The translations under genes and the position numbers were made by a program. DNA of 64,000 nt from Deinococcus radiopugnans ATCC 19172 (lineage in GTDB: Bacteria; Deinococcota; Deinococci; Deinococcales; Deinococcaceae): assembly GCF_006335125.1 (NCBI RefSeq), contig NZ_VDMO01000011.1, positions 96,490-160,489 on the forward strand, written 5' to 3'. Under the pieces are notes generated by a model. That model had not been told where the DNA came from. It did not search any database and was given only the letters and a program-made list of their open reading frames with translations. How positions within the stretch are numbered: position 1 is the stretch's first letter; each line of letters starts with the position of its first letter. Below are positions 40,697 to 55,018 of the stretch, one piece after another.

Positions 40697-41673
40697 TCTA
40701 TCCGCTGGGTGACTTCCACTTTCCCGACGCCGCCTCGCGCCTGTACCCGCAGGCGCCCGAGCGCCCCTGGGTGCTGGAAATCGGCTTCGGGGACGGGCGC
40801 TTCTGGCCGCATCACGCCGCCACGTTCGGCGCGCCGCCCAACTACCTGGGGGTGGAACTGTCCGGGGTTTCGTTGCTCAAGGCCCACCGCCGCCTTAAAA
40901 ACGCGGGTCTGGACAACGCCGTCCTGACCAAGCTGCCCGCCGACGTGTTGCTGCGCGAGGTGGTGCCGCAGGCCGGGCTGGACGGCATCATCGTCAATTT
41001 CCCCGACCCCTGGCCGAAGGCGGGGCATCTGGAGCACCGTCTGCTGCGCGTGCCGTTCTTTCAGCTGGCCGCCTCGCGCCTGAAACCCGGTGGCGCGGTG
41101 CTACTGACCACCGATCACGACGAGTATTTCGACTTTGCGTGCCAGGCGGCGCGCGACAGCGGCGTGATGGCCGTGGAATTGACCGCCCCCCCGCCCGCCG
41201 CGCTGGAAACCAAATACGCCCTGAAGTGGCGGGATCTGGGCCTGGCCCCGCAGCATGCCCGCTTCACGCCCACCGCCCACCCGGACGTCCCGCACGGCGA
41301 CATCCGCCCTTACCCGGAGGACCCTGATCACGTGCCACACGCCATCCTGACCTTGCCCCCAGCGTTTGTCCCTGCCGTTCCCGGCCAGCCCTTCGAGAAA
41401 CGCACAGTCCGTGGGGGCGGCTGGACCGTGATCCTGCTGGACCTGTACGCCAGCCTGCGCCGGGATGGCTGGGTGGCCCTTGCCCACGTCGTGGAAGGCG
41501 AACTCACGCAGGAAGTGCTGATTGGCATTACCGGGCGCGAGGACGGCAGCCATCTGGTCCGGCTCTCCAAATTTGGTGGCCCGATCATCACGCCGGGGGT
41601 CAAGGCCGCCGTGGGCGCGGTCACGGACTGGCTGGAAGAAGCGGGTGGACAGGTGACCCACCGGGGCTACTGA
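40693..41673 (+). CDS. trmB: tRNA (guanine-N7-)-methyltransferase
   Basis: A 326-residue SAM-dependent enzyme. The SAM loop reads LEIGFGDGRFWPHHA (about residues 29-43), followed by NYLGVELSGVSLLKAHRRL and the family hallmark VNFPDPWPKAGHLEHRLL (about 98-115). It methylates G46 in the tRNA variable loop. The protein has about 110 extra C-terminal residues compared with E. coli TrmB (after TKYALKWRDLGL), of unknown role. The ATG overlaps the stop codon of the GidA-like gene. Confidence 0.93.
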   Translation: MIYPLGDFHFPDAASRLYPQAPERPWVLEIGFGDGRFWPHHAATFGAPPNYLGVELSGVSLLKAHRRLKNAGLDNAVLTKLPADVLLREVVPQAGLDGIIVNFPDPWPKAGHLEHRLLRVPFFQLAASRLKPGGAVLLTTDHDEYFDFACQAARDSGVMAVELTAPPPAALETKYALKWRDLGLAPQHARFTPTAHPDVPHGDIRPYPEDPDHVPHAILTLPPAFVPAVPGQPFEKRTVRGGGWTVILLDLYASLRRDGWVALAHVVEGELTQEVLIGITGREDGSHLVRLSKFGGPIITPGVKAAVGAVTDWLEEAGGQVTHRGY

Positions 41674-41757
41674 GCGGAGGCCGCTGAGGGGTAAGGAACG
41701 CCGTCATTCGCCCATCACTCTCCAGTCTGACCCTCAATCTGGCGGCGCCGAACACCG

Positions 41758-41763
41758 TATCCT
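41758..41763 (+). promoter_or_regulatory. Leaderless -10 box (TATCCT) of the KhtT-like gene
   Basis: TATCCT lies 6 nt before ATG 41770. Confidence 0.55.
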
Positions 41764-41769
41764 GAACGG

Positions 41770-42297
41770 ATGGTGAAGCTGGATGAAACCCCCTTGCCCG
41801 GCGTGGGCATGCGCTACGACTTCGATGGGCGCTTCGGCAAACGCGTGGGCGTAATCACGCACCGCGACGGGCGGCGTGAGCTGTTCGTGTCGTTGAAATC
41901 AGACCCCGACGCCTGTGCCCAGAGCATCGTGCTGTCCGAGGACGAGGCGGAGGTGGTCTCGGACCTGATGGGCGGCAGCACCGTGACCCGCCGCATGGCC
42001 CAGAGCATGCAGGACATCGAGGGTCTGGCGATGGACTGGCTGCCGCTGGCCGACACGACGCCGTTTAACGGCAGGCCGCTGGGCAGCACCATGCTGCGCA
42101 CGCGCACCGGGGCCAGCATCGTGGCGGTGATCCGGGGCGGCGGGGCCATTCCCGCACCGGGGCCGGAGTTCCTGTTGCGGGCCGGAGACACGGTGGTGGT
42201 GGTGGGCACGGCCGGCGGCGTGGTGCGCGCGGCGCGGCTGCTCAACGGTGAAGCCGACGACAAGGAACTGGTCAGGACCTCTAGATCAGCCTCCTGA
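41770..42297 (+). CDS. K+/H+ antiporter regulatory subunit, KhtT-like
   Basis: A 175-residue soluble protein. The N-terminal 70 residues match the KhtT-type beta domain (LPGVGMRYDFDGRFGKRVGVITHRDGRRELFV) and the C-terminal 80 residues are a TrkA-C (RCK-C) domain with GRPLGSTMLRTRTGASIVAVIRGG and LRAGDTVVVVGT. In Bacillus, KhtT gates the KhtU potassium/proton antiporter and senses c-di-AMP or pH. The antiporter gene follows after 19 bp. Confidence 0.85.
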   Translation: MVKLDETPLPGVGMRYDFDGRFGKRVGVITHRDGRRELFVSLKSDPDACAQSIVLSEDEAEVVSDLMGGSTVTRRMAQSMQDIEGLAMDWLPLADTTPFNGRPLGSTMLRTRTGASIVAVIRGGGAIPAPGPEFLLRAGDTVVVVGTAGGVVRAARLLNGEADDKELVRTSRSAS

Positions 42298-42316
42298 ACA
42301 CCCTGGGAGGTGAGAC

Positions 42317-43498
42317 GTGGAGCTAGGCCAACTGTTTCTGGAACTGGGCGGCGTGATCATGCTGCTGGCCCTGGTGGGCCGCGCCGCCGGGCGGCTGGGC
42401 ATCACGCCCATTCCGCTGTACCTGCTGGCGGGCATCGGGCTGGGCGCGTTCATGTCGCTGGGCAACGCGCCCGAGGAATTCATCCACACCGGCGCGGAGA
42501 TCGGCGCGGTGCTGCTGCTGTTCACGCTGGGGCTGGAATACACCAGTGAGGAACTCAGCGGCAACCTCAAGGCCAACCGCCAGATCGGCCTGCTGGATCT
42601 GGCCCTGAATTTCACGCCGGGGCTGATCGCGGGCGTGCTGCTGGGCTTCACGCCGCTGGCCGCCGTCCTGCTGGGCGGCGTGACGTACCTGACCTCCAGC
42701 GGCATCGCCAGCAAGATCCTGCGCGACTTCGGGCGCCTGGGCAACCGCGAGACGCCCCTGATCCTGGCGGTGTGCGTGATCGAGGACGTGGTGATGGCCG
42801 CCTACCTGCCGGTGGTGGCCGCGCTGCTGATCGGCGGAACGCTGGTGGCCATTGGCATGAACCTGCTGGTGGCGCTGGCCGCCTTCGGGCTGGCCTTCTT
42901 TCTGGCCCTCAGATACGGCCACGTCCTGAGCCGCGTGATGAACGTGCCCAGCGACGAGGCGCTGCTGCTGGGCGTGCTGGGGCTGGTGCTGGTGGTGGCG
43001 GGCGTGGCGGACCAGCTCAAGGTGAGCGCGGCCATCGGCGCGTTTCTGGTGGGCATCGCGCTGTCGGGCGAGGTGGCGGACCGGGCGCGGCGGCAGATGG
43101 AGCCGCTGCGGGACCTTTTCGCCGCCGTCTTCTTCGTGTTCTTCGGCCTGCAGCTGAATCTGGCGCAGGTCCCCGCCGTGCTGCTGCCCGCCGTCCTGCT
43201 GACCGTGGTGACCGGGGCCACCAAATTTGCGGTGGGCTGGATCGGCGCGGCCCGCGCGGGCGTGCAGATTCGCGGCCGCTTTCGCGCCGGCACCACGCTG
43301 ATTCCGCGCGGCGAGTTCAGCATTCTCATCGCCGGCCTGGGCCTGGGGCTGGCGCCCAGCCTGGGGCCGCTGGCCGCCGTGTACGTGCTGCTGACCGCCA
43401 TTCTGGGGCCGGTGCTGTCACGCTTCGATGCCCAGCTTGCGCCGCTGCTGGACCGAAACAAGCCGCCGAAGAACGTGTCGGCGCCCGGCCCCACATGA
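42317..43498 (+). CDS. Monovalent cation:proton antiporter (CPA2), KhtU/KefB-like
   Basis: A 393-residue membrane protein with about twelve segments. It shows CPA2 features: [15 protein letters not shown] near residue 70, [16 protein letters not shown], and [13 protein letters not shown] with the acidic ion-binding position. Unlike KefB/KefC it has no attached RCK domain, which is instead the separate KhtT-like protein upstream. It should expel K+ in exchange for H+. The start GTG 42317 has GGGAGG about 7 nt upstream. Confidence 0.9.
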   Translation: MELGQLFLELGGVIMLLALVGRAAGRLGITPIPLYLLAGIGLGAFMSLGNAPEEFIHTGAEIGAVLLLFTLGLEYTSEELSGNLKANRQIGLLDLALNFTPGLIAGVLLGFTPLAAVLLGGVTYLTSSGIASKILRDFGRLGNRETPLILAVCVIEDVVMAAYLPVVAALLIGGTLVAIGMNLLVALAAFGLAFFLALRYGHVLSRVMNVPSDEALLLGVLGLVLVVAGVADQLKVSAAIGAFLVGIALSGEVADRARRQMEPLRDLFAAVFFVFFGLQLNLAQVPAVLLPAVLLTVVTGATKFAVGWIGAARAGVQIRGRFRAGTTLIPRGEFSILIAGLGLGLAPSLGPLAAVYVLLTAILGPVLSRFDAQLAPLLDRNKPPKNVSAPGPT

Positions 43499-43555
43499 GG
43501 TTGGCATGGGTGGACGCTCTGCGCCTTTCCTTCCAGACGAGACAGGACGGCTGTT

Positions 43556-43561
43556 TATACT
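43556..43561 (+). promoter_or_regulatory. Leaderless -10 box (TATACT) of the M3 peptidase gene
   Basis: TATACT lies 7 nt before GTG 43569. The preceding gene ends 70 bp upstream. Confidence 0.6.
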
Positions 43562-43568
43562 CGGGGGC

Positions 43569-45617
<2,049 letters not shown>

Positions 45618-45629
45618 ACCTCTGTGTCG

Positions 45630-45666
45630 GCCCTCCGGCTCCCCGTGAAAAGGGGCTGGAGGGCCT
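45630..45666 (+). terminator. Terminator of the M3 peptidase gene
   Basis: GGCCCTCC with further pairs (45630-45645) folds onto 45653-45666 (GGGG, then AGGGCC), followed by TTTG. It ends only 7 nt before the -10 box of the next gene. Confidence 0.75.
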
Positions 45667-45672
45667 TTGCGT

Positions 45673-45678
45673 TATCCT
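45673..45678 (+). promoter_or_regulatory. Leaderless -10 box (TATCCT) of the CAP-domain gene
   Basis: TATCCT lies 6 nt before ATG 45685 and just after the M3 terminator. Confidence 0.55.
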
Positions 45679-45684
45679 GCGCGG

Positions 45685-46176
45685 ATGGTCAAACGCGCGT
45701 TGCTGCTCGTCGCCGCCCTGACACCCCTGCTGACCACCTCGGTCACCCAGGCCCAGGCCACTCCGGAGGCGCAGTTGCTGGTGCGGCTGAACGCGGTGCG
45801 GGCGCAGGGCGTGAGCTGTCCGGGCAGCGGGCGGCGCCCCGTGGCCGGAGCCTTGCAGGCCAGCGCCCCGCACGCCCAGGCCGCCCGCCTGCAGGCCGGG
45901 TATATGGGCTCGTCCGGGCGCATCACCCACAGCGGGCAGAACGGCAGCACGCCGCGCATTCGGGCGGCCAGCACCGGGGTCAGCGCCACCAGCGTCACCG
46001 AGATCGTGTACATGGGCACGGGCCTCAATACCGAAGCGGCGATGCGCTGGTGGCTGAGCAGCCCCGTGCACTGCTACTGGATGACCGAGCGCCGATACAC
46101 CCACGCCGGGGCCAGCGTGGTGCGCGGCTCACGCGGCACCGCCTACGTGATCGTGCTGAGCAGCCAACCGAGGTAA
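45685..46176 (+). CDS. Secreted CAP-domain (SCP/PR1-like) protein
   Basis: A 163-residue protein with signal peptide [23 protein letters not shown]. The CAP fold is seen in [18 protein letters not shown], then [27 protein letters not shown] (the His-containing second block), and [24 protein letters not shown]. Cys residues in the first and third blocks may form a disulphide. Bacterial CAP proteins are extracellular with varied, often unknown, roles. The start is set by the TATCCT box. Confidence 0.88.
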   Translation: MVKRALLLVAALTPLLTTSVTQAQATPEAQLLVRLNAVRAQGVSCPGSGRRPVAGALQASAPHAQAARLQAGYMGSSGRITHSGQNGSTPRIRAASTGVSATSVTEIVYMGTGLNTEAAMRWWLSSPVHCYWMTERRYTHAGASVVRGSRGTAYVIVLSSQPR

Positions 46177-46192
46177 GCGCAGACCTTTCCCT

Positions 46193-46960
<768 letters not shown>

Positions 46961-46967
46961 GCCCCCG

Positions 46968-46973
46968 AGTGTA
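46968..46973 (-). promoter_or_regulatory. Leaderless -10 box (TACACT) of the SDR gene
   Basis: On the minus strand TACACT ends 7 nt before ATG 46960. The remainder of the 285-bp gap to 47246 shows no recognisable feature. Confidence 0.55.
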
Positions 46974-47245
46974 GGCCAGGGGCGTTACCGGGGCGTTCAG
47001 TGGGCAGGGGCAGGACTGCACGGGCCGACGTGCCTGCCTCCACGTTGTGTCTGGGAGACGCTGACTTCTCCTTATCCTTTGCAGGCTGAAGCTCTGGCGC
47101 TCATGACGTTCCGTGCAGAAATGTTGTACGGCTCCTCGCCATCGTCGCGGACAGCTGCCCTGATGAAGTCTGGTCTCTCCTGCGAAGCTCTGCGCGCCTC
47201 GTTTCGATTGCCGGGATTTCTGGCACCTTCCGATTGGCGTCCGTC

Positions 47246-50200
47246 TCAGCGCTCGCCGAAGTGCACGGCTCCCTCGCGTCCGCGCTCCCCCAGCGCCCTC
47301 GTCTGCGTCAGCGGTTGCAGGCCCAGCTCGTCCAGGGCGGCGCGCAGCTGCTCGTAGACACGCCGGGCGGCGGCGGCGTTGCCGCGAGCATGCCAGGCGC
47401 GCATCAGGGCGTGGGCCGCGTTCTCGTGGGCCGCGTCCAGGGCCAGGGCGCGTTCGGCGGCGCGGACGGCGTTCTCAGCGTCCCCAACACCTAGGGCGAA
47501 GTCCGCCTCGGCGGCCAAGGCGTCGGGCAGGCGGGTGGCGTAACGCTGGGCCTCATCCTGCACGTCGCCCAGGTCAGAGTCGGCCACCCGCCCCGGCAGG
47601 GCCAGCAGCCCATCCAGCCGTCCGGCCTCGCCAGCGGGGGCGGCCAGCAGCGCGCGGGCGGCGTGCAGATCGACGCGCAGATCGGGGCCGCCTTTCAGGC
47701 GAATCCAGTCGCCGCGTTCCAGGAACACGCCGCTGGCCGCCCCTTCCTCCAGCACCTGCCCCAGCGCGTGCAGGGTCACGCGGAAGTTGCGCTCGCCCAC
47801 GCCGGGATCGGCCCCGGCGAACAGCGCCTCCTGGGCGGCCTCGCGGGCCAGCCCGCCGTCATGCACCGCCAGCAGCGCCAGCAGATCGCGCGCCCTGGCC
47901 CGGCCCCACTCGCGCGGTCTGTCCTCATGGCTGCGCGTGACCGACACCCGGCCCAGCACCGCCACCCGCACGCAAAAGCCGGGCGTCTGATCGGGCCGGG
48001 GCAGTTCCGGGTAGCCCAGTTCATGGGCGATGGGCCGCAGGGCGCTGTGAAGTTCAGGGTGGGCCTGGGCCAGCCGCGCCAGCAGTTGTGCCCTGCGCGG
48101 TGAATCGGCCGCCGGGGACAGCAGGCCGCGCCGCGCCAGCAGGAAGGGGTAGCGGGCCGCCGCCCCGGCCGCCTCGGCCTCTGCCTGGCCGTCCGCCGCG
48201 AAACGGGCCAGCGCCACGCAGGCCAGCCCGAAGGCGTCGCCGCAGGTCTGGAAGCTCTGGAAAGCGGCCTCCAGGCCAGGGGCGTCCGCGTCGCCCGCCT
48301 CCTGAAGGCCCAGCGCCGCCGCCAGATGCAGCAGCCCGGCCATGTAGCCGTCGCCGCCCGTCTGGGCCAGCGCCTCGGTTTTCAGCGCCGCCGCCCGCGC
48401 CGCGTCCCCGGCCCGGCCCGCCAGCGCCGCGAGGCCCATCAGCGGCTCGACGCGCAACCGGCCTGAGATGGGCTGCGCCAGCGCCAGCGCCTCCTCGTAG
48501 GTGGCCCGCGCCCCGTCCAGATCGCCCGCCGTCATCCGGGCGTGGCCCAGCCGCGCCAGCGCCAGTGAACGCACGAAGGGGCTTTCCAGCCGCTCGCCCT
48601 CGGCCAGCCCGGCGCGGGCGTGTTCGGCGGCCAGCCCTGACTCGCCGCGCAGCGCGTACACGAACGCGGCCAGCAGCAGCCCCTCGCGGTGGTTCTGGGC
48701 CGCCCGCGCGCCGCCCGCCTCGCCGCGTGCCGCCGCCAGGGCCAGCGCCAGCGCCCGCTCCAGATCGCCGGAGCGCAGGGCCGCCCTCGCTCCATCCCGC
48801 AACTCCGGTTCCAGCGCCAACGCCTCGGGCAGCCGCCCGGCATTCAGCAGGTTCTCGGCCCGCAAACGCCGTACGGCGGACGAGCCGGGCGCCAGCGCTT
48901 CCGCCAGCGCCAGCGCCTCCCACGCCGCGTCGGGCTGCACGGTATCCAGCGCCACCTGCACCCCCCCCAGCGCCCGCAGGAGGGGCGTGGCCCGTTCGTA
49001 TTCGGCCAGCGCCTCGCTGTAGCGCGAGGACAGGCGCAGGGCGTCCCCGGCCAGGGCATGCAGTTCCGGCGTCCAGACCGCGCGGGGCAGGCGGCCCAGG
49101 CTGCGCTCGATCAGCCCGGCCCGCCCCTGCGCGAGCCAGCCCGCCCCGTGCGCCGACAGCAGCGCCGCCGCCCGCGTCACGTCGCCCGACAGCAGGTGTG
49201 CTGCCAGCGCCCGCCGGGGCCGCCCGGTGCGCTCGAAGTACGCTGCCCCGCGAGCGGCCAGGATCTGCACCTCGCTCCCAGACAGCCCGCCGCGCAGGTG
49301 GGCGCGCAGCAGTGGGTGGGCGCGGTAAACGGCCTCCTCTGAACCTGCCGGATGATCCGAACGGGTCAGGAAGGTGCCGCCCCGCGCCAGCGCCTCCAGC
49401 AGCGCCGCGCCGTCCGGCTCGCCCAGCACCTCGCGGGCCAGCGCGGCGGTCAGTTCCTCGAACAGGCTGCCGCGCGCCAGCACCGCGCGCTGCGGCGGGG
49501 TCAGCGGCCCCAGCACCTCGGAGGCCAGGTACGCGAACAGGGTGCCCAGTTGCGCCTCCCCGCCGTCCAGATCGGCCAGGCCCGCCAGTTGCACGCGGCC
49601 CTGTGCCGCCGCCTGCGCCAGAAAACGCAGCGCGATGGGCCAGCCCTCGGTGACGGTGTGGGCCAGCCGCACCTCCGCGTCGGTGGGTTGCAGGCCGCCC
49701 GCCCGCAGCAACGCCCCCACTTCCGGCCGGGTAAAGGCCAGCTCCGGGGTGCCCAGCCGCGTGACCTCGCCCGCCGCGTCCAGCCGGGCCAGTTCGGGCA
49801 GCGAGAGCGGCACGCGCGACAGCAGCGCCAGTCGCCCGGCGGTGGTGCCCGGCAGGCCGCCGCCCAGCAGCTCGTGCAGCACATCACTCGTGCCGCCACC
49901 CCCCTCACCGCACAGATGCTGCGCCTCGTCCAGCACCAGCAGGCCCCCGCAGGCGTCCAGCAGATCGGCCACGCGCGCCGCCACCCGGCGCGGCGCGGCT
50001 CCGGCGTCCAGCAGATCGGCCACCGCCGCGCCCCCCGGCAGGCTCTCGGCGGCCAGCGCCAGCCCGGCAGCCAGCACCTGCGGATCGGCGTCGTCGGCGT
50101 CCAGGGTCAGCCACGCGTGCGGTCCCGCCAGATTCGCGGCCAGCGCGGTGGTCTTGCCGTAGCCTGCCGGGGCCACCAGCAGCATCACCCGCGCGGCGTC

Positions 50201-50296
50201 CATCACCGCCTGAAGCCGGGGCCGCGCCAAGGCGCCGCGCACCGCCGGCACCCGCGCCCGCCGCCGCGAGGTCAGGTCACGCCAGTTGAGGGTCAT
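47246..50296 (-). CDS. Large ATP-binding transcriptional activator with BTAD domain
   Basis: A 1016-residue regulator. A MalT/LAL-type STAND ATPase begins with P-loop [10 protein letters not shown] (41-50) and Walker [12 protein letters not shown] long helical, TPR-like region follows (about 340-770). The C-terminal 250 residues are an OmpR-like winged helix ([14 protein letters not shown], then [19 protein letters not shown]) and a bacterial transcriptional activator domain ([23 protein letters not shown]). The DNA-binding part lies near the C terminus, unlike SARP regulators. It precedes livF on the same strand with its own -10 box; a link to the liv operon is inferred from position. ATG 50296 is 5 nt from the box. 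Confidence 0.9.
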   Translation of the reverse strand: MTLNWRDLTSRRRARVPAVRGALARPRLQAVMDAARVMLLVAPAGYGKTTALAANLAGPHAWLTLDADDADPQVLAAGLALAAESLPGGAAVADLLDAGAAPRRVAARVADLLDACGGLLVLDEAQHLCGEGGGGTSDVLHELLGGGLPGTTAGRLALLSRVPLSLPELARLDAAGEVTRLGTPELAFTRPEVGALLRAGGLQPTDAEVRLAHTVTEGWPIALRFLAQAAAQGRVQLAGLADLDGGEAQLGTLFAYLASEVLGPLTPPQRAVLARGSLFEELTAALAREVLGEPDGAALLEALARGGTFLTRSDHPAGSEEAVYRAHPLLRAHLRGGLSGSEVQILAARGAAYFERTGRPRRALAAHLLSGDVTRAAALLSAHGAGWLAQGRAGLIERSLGRLPRAVWTPELHALAGDALRLSSRYSEALAEYERATPLLRALGGVQVALDTVQPDAAWEALALAEALAPGSSAVRRLRAENLLNAGRLPEALALEPELRDGARAALRSGDLERALALALAAARGEAGGARAAQNHREGLLLAAFVYALRGESGLAAEHARAGLAEGERLESPFVRSLALARLGHARMTAGDLDGARATYEEALALAQPISGRLRVEPLMGLAALAGRAGDAARAAALKTEALAQTGGDGYMAGLLHLAAALGLQEAGDADAPGLEAAFQSFQTCGDAFGLACVALARFAADGQAEAEAAGAAARYPFLLARRGLLSPAADSPRRAQLLARLAQAHPELHSALRPIAHELGYPELPRPDQTPGFCVRVAVLGRVSVTRSHEDRPREWGRARARDLLALLAVHDGGLAREAAQEALFAGADPGVGERNFRVTLHALGQVLEEGAASGVFLERGDWIRLKGGPDLRVDLHAARALLAAPAGEAGRLDGLLALPGRVADSDLGDVQDEAQRYATRLPDALAAEADFALGVGDAENAVRAAERALALDAAHENAAHALMRAWHARGNAAAARRVYEQLRAALDELGLQPLTQTRALGERGREGAVHFGER

Positions 50297-50301
50297 GCCC
50301 G

Positions 50302-50307
50302 ATGCTA
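50302..50307 (-). promoter_or_regulatory. Leaderless -10 box (TAGCAT) of the BTAD regulator
   Basis: On the minus strand TAGCAT ends 5 nt before ATG 50296. Confidence 0.45.
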
Positions 50308-50370
50308 GCAAGGCCGTGTCGCTGAGATCTGACCACCTGATGATCCAATGCCTGCCCTCACCCCATCCGG

Positions 50371-51099
<729 letters not shown>

Positions 51100-51202
51100 G
51101 GGATGACCTTAGGGTGGTGCGCGGTGCGTGGGGCGCGGGACGCGGTGAAGAGATTGAGGGACTTGATTGTGGTTGGGGCTTGCCCGGTGGCCCCCTCACC
51201 CC

Positions 51203-51281
51203 GTTGCTTCGCAACGCCCCTCTCCCACGAGGGTAGAGGGGTCAGAACCCTTAGACCCTCAGACTCTTTGACCCTTAGACC
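51203..51281. repeat. Structured repeat element inside the liv operon
   Basis: The 193-bp livG-livF gap holds a small hairpin (51203-51215, GTTGC/GCAAC), a 10-bp hairpin with one bulge (51217-51241, CCCCTCT/AGAGGGG) and two copies of CCCTTAGACC (51248-51257 and 51272-51281) with a related, degenerate sequence between them. It resembles a REP-like or miniature intergenic repeat and may tune livF expression. Confidence 0.5.
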
Positions 51282-51292
51282 GTTCAATCCCA

Positions 51293-52032
51293 TCACGCTC
51301 CCAGCCCCTCTTCCGTGCCCAGATATGCCGCCACCACCTGCGGGTGCGCGGTGACCTCGCGGTAGGTGCCGTGGGCGATCACCTGCCCCTGATCCATGAC
51401 CACCACGCGGTCGGCCAGATCACGCACCACCGGCATGATGTGTTCGATGAACAGCACGCTGACGCCATCGGCGCGCACGCCGCGCACCAGCTCCACCGCC
51501 TCCGCCGCCTCGCCGGGGCGCAGACCGGCCATCACCTCGTCGAGCAGTAGGACGCGGGGGTTTGTCGCCAGGGCGCGGGCGATTTCCATGCGCTTGTCTT
51601 GCAGCAGGGTCAGCTCGTGGGCGGCGCGGGCGGCCTGATCGGCCAGGCCGGTGCGCTCCAGCAGGTCATAGGCGCGTTCGCGGGCCTGCGGCAAGGTGGT
51701 GCCGGGCTGCCCGAACAGCGCGCCCACCGTCACGTTCTCGTGAACGGTCATCTCGGGGAAGGGGCGCACCACCTGAAAGGCGCGGCCCAGCCCGGCGTGG
51801 CAGCGGTGTTCCATCGGCTTATGCGTTACGTCCTCGCCCAGCAATTCCAGCCGCCCCGAACTGGGCCGGTACACCCCCGACAGCAGGTTGAGGAGGGTGG
51901 TCTTGCCCGCCCCATTCGGCCCGATCACGGCCAGAATCTCGCCGTCGTGGTGGTCAAAGGTGACGCCCTGGACGGCCTGGAGGCCACCGAAGCGCTTGCT
52001 CAGGCCGTCGGCCCGCAGGACAACCTGACCCG

Positions 52033-52036
<4 letters not shown>
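51293..52036 (-). CDS. livG: Branched-chain amino-acid ABC transporter ATPase LivG
   Basis: A 247-residue ABC ATPase: Walker A GPNGAGKTTLL (about residues 39-49), a LivG-type GLGRAFQVVRPFPEMTVHENV loop, and Walker B VLLLDEVMAGLRPGE. The usual LSGG signature is replaced by LTLLQDKRMEIARAL, as is common in LivG where this region reads LxYGxQRR. The start ATG overlaps the livM stop codon (ATGA). The frame also stays open upstream through livM, but that part is a shadow. Confidence 0.95.
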
Positions 52037-53021
<985 letters not shown>

Positions 53022-53025
<4 letters not shown>

Positions 53026-53882
53026 GCGGCCCGCCTGAACGAGCGGATCACCAGCGTACCGAAGATCATCAGGAAGAATACCGCGTCGCTCCAGCCGCCG
53101 CCCCCTGGCACGTAAGTCTGCACCAGCGCTTCCGACAGGCCCAGGATCACCGAGGCCCACAGCACGCCGGTCAGGTTGCCCAGGCCCGCCATCACGATAA
53201 TGGCAAAGGCTTTCAGCGCGAAGACCAGCCCCACGGTGGGCGAGGCGAACAGCAACACGCTGACCAGCACCCCGGCCACCGCCGCCAGCCCGCACGACAC
53301 GCCGAAGGCGATCAGGTACACGCGATCCACGGGAATCCCGATCAGTTGCGCGCCCCGGCGGTTCTGCGCCACCGCGCGCATCTGGCGGCCCAGCACCGTG
53401 CGGTACAGCGTGAAGTACAGCGCGCCCAGCAGCACCACCGCCAGCCCGAAAGCGATGGCCTTGGGGCCGCCGATGCTCAGCTCTCCGATGTTGAGGCTGC
53501 TGGCCTGGTACGGCGTGGTGACGGTGCGGGTGTTGCCGCCCAGCAGCATCAGCGCCAGGTTTTGCAGCAGGATGCCCAGCCCGAAAGTCAGCAGCATCTG
53601 GTTGAGTTCCGGGGCCAGCAGCACGTGCCGGATGCTGACGCGGTAGGTCAGCGCGCCCACGCCGAACACCGCCACCGCCACGATGGGCAGCGACAGCAGC
53701 GGGTCTACCCCTAAAAAGGCGCTGGCGGCCCAGGCCATGAAGGCCCCGATCATCAGAAACTCGCCGTGCGCGAAGTTGACGATGCCCACCACGCCCACCG
53801 CCAGCGCCAGCCCGGAGGCCACCAGTGCGTAGATGCCGCTTTGCAGCAGGCCGTTGAGAAGGGTTTGTAAAAAGAGGTCCAT
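53022..53882 (-). CDS. livH: Branched-chain amino-acid ABC transporter permease LivH
   Basis: A 286-residue permease with about eight membrane segments. It opens MDLFLQTLLNGLLQSGIYALVASGLALAVG and has the family blocks VGIVNFAHGEFLMIGAFMAW and MRAVAQNRRGAQLIGIPVDRVYLIAFGVS. GGAG lies 5 nt before ATG 53882. The gene starts 44 bp after the hydrolase gene, with no terminator seen, so readthrough from upstream is likely. Confidence 0.95.
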
Positions 53883-53925
53883 GAGGGCTCCGTAAGGTGG
53901 CGATTTTGTTTGGGTACTCGATTCT

Positions 53926-54987
53926 TTAAGAGGAAGGCGGGCTCCGGTCTAAATGCTCCAGCAGCGCCGCCCTGAATTCCTCCGGCGCCTCAATGAAGGG
54001 CGAGTGGCCCACGCCGGGCAGCACCAGCTCGCGCCACTGCCCGCCGTTGGCCTCGCCGCGTTTCAATATTGTCCGGGTCTGAAGCAGCATCGGCTGAGGC
54101 GGACAGACCTCTGCGCCGGGCCAGCCGGGCACCGCGCCCAGCGCCCCAAGCTGCGCCAGATCGAACAGGCTGGCATCTCCCACGATGGCGTCGGCGTCGC
54201 CGCGCACCCACAGCACGGGTGGCGGCGGGGTCAGCTCCGCGAACGCCGACAGGTTCATGTATTTGGGACTGAAGGCATTGGCCACCCCAGCCGTTCCTGG
54301 CGCGACATTCGGCCAATTGTCGCTTGGCGTCATGTCGCCGGGGTAGAAGCCATCCCCGGTGCGCGTTTTGAGCATGGACGTGACCCACGCCTCTTCCTTC
54401 TGCGGGTCAGGCTGAAACTGCGCGGCGTTGAAGTAGAACTTCCGCATCACGTCGCGCGGGCTGCCCGCCGTGTCCGAGCGGTCTCCGGCGGCGATTAATG
54501 GGACGAAGGCCGCATTGACCGTCCCGCCCCCCGAACCCGCGAAATCCGGCGCGTTGGGTGTGCCGTTTTCTCCGTGCGTGCCGCCGAAGCCGTAGGGACT
54601 GACCGGGGCCACCAGCGTCAGCGAATTGGCGCGCTCTGGCGCACTCAGTGCGACTTGCATCACCACACCGCCGCCCATGCTCCAGCCCAGCAGGTGCGCG
54701 CCCTCCCACTCCAGCGCGTCCAGCAGGGCCAGCACATCGTCGGCCCAGTCACGCAGGCCGCGTGTGGCGTCAATGGGCCTGGCCTCCGTGTCGCCGTAGC
54801 CGCGCAGATCGGGGGCGACGGCGTGGATGTCGCCAGGCAGGCTGTCCATCAGGTCACGGAAGAACTCGCCACTCGACACATTGCCGTGAACGAGAAGCAG
54901 TCGGCGCCGCGCCTCACCTGTCGCGGGCCGCTCCAGTACGGCGGTTTGAAGGCGGGAAGTCTGGATCGTTCGTGAGGTGAGTGTCAT
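53926..54987 (-). CDS. Alpha/beta hydrolase encoded between livK and livH
   Basis: A 353-residue alpha/beta-fold hydrolase. It has the oxyanion-hole LLLVHGNVSSGEFF (about residues 30-43), the nucleophile elbow GWSMGGG with Ser103, Asp in RGDADAIVGD and His in PGVGHSPF near the C terminus. An insertion of about 100 residues (GGTHGENGTPNAPDFAG onwards) forms a lid. Genes of this kind release small esters or amides; the location inside a liv cluster hints that the product or substrate is carried by the transporter. That is inference. ATG 54987 has GAGGG upstream. Confidence 0.88.
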   Translation of the reverse strand: MTLTSRTIQTSRLQTAVLERPATGEARRRLLLVHGNVSSGEFFRDLMDSLPGDIHAVAPDLRGYGDTEARPIDATRGLRDWADDVLALLDALEWEGAHLLGWSMGGGVVMQVALSAPERANSLTLVAPVSPYGFGGTHGENGTPNAPDFAGSGGGTVNAAFVPLIAAGDRSDTAGSPRDVMRKFYFNAAQFQPDPQKEEAWVTSMLKTRTGDGFYPGDMTPSDNWPNVAPGTAGVANAFSPKYMNLSAFAELTPPPPVLWVRGDADAIVGDASLFDLAQLGALGAVPGWPGAEVCPPQPMLLQTRTILKRGEANGGQWRELVLPGVGHSPFIEAPEEFRAALLEHLDRSPPSS

Positions 54988-55018
54988 TGGGTTCCCTCTG
55001 AGATGGCCGGAAATGGAA

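Noticed and set aside
48088..49653. A 521-residue Pro/Arg-rich plus-strand frame inside the BTAD regulator
   Set aside because: Extreme Pro/Arg/Ala content is typical of an antisense frame in GC-rich DNA, and the minus-strand regulator has clear motifs.
51217..51281. CRISPR array
   Set aside because: Only two 10-bp direct copies and hairpins are present; there are no regular repeats and spacers and no cas genes.
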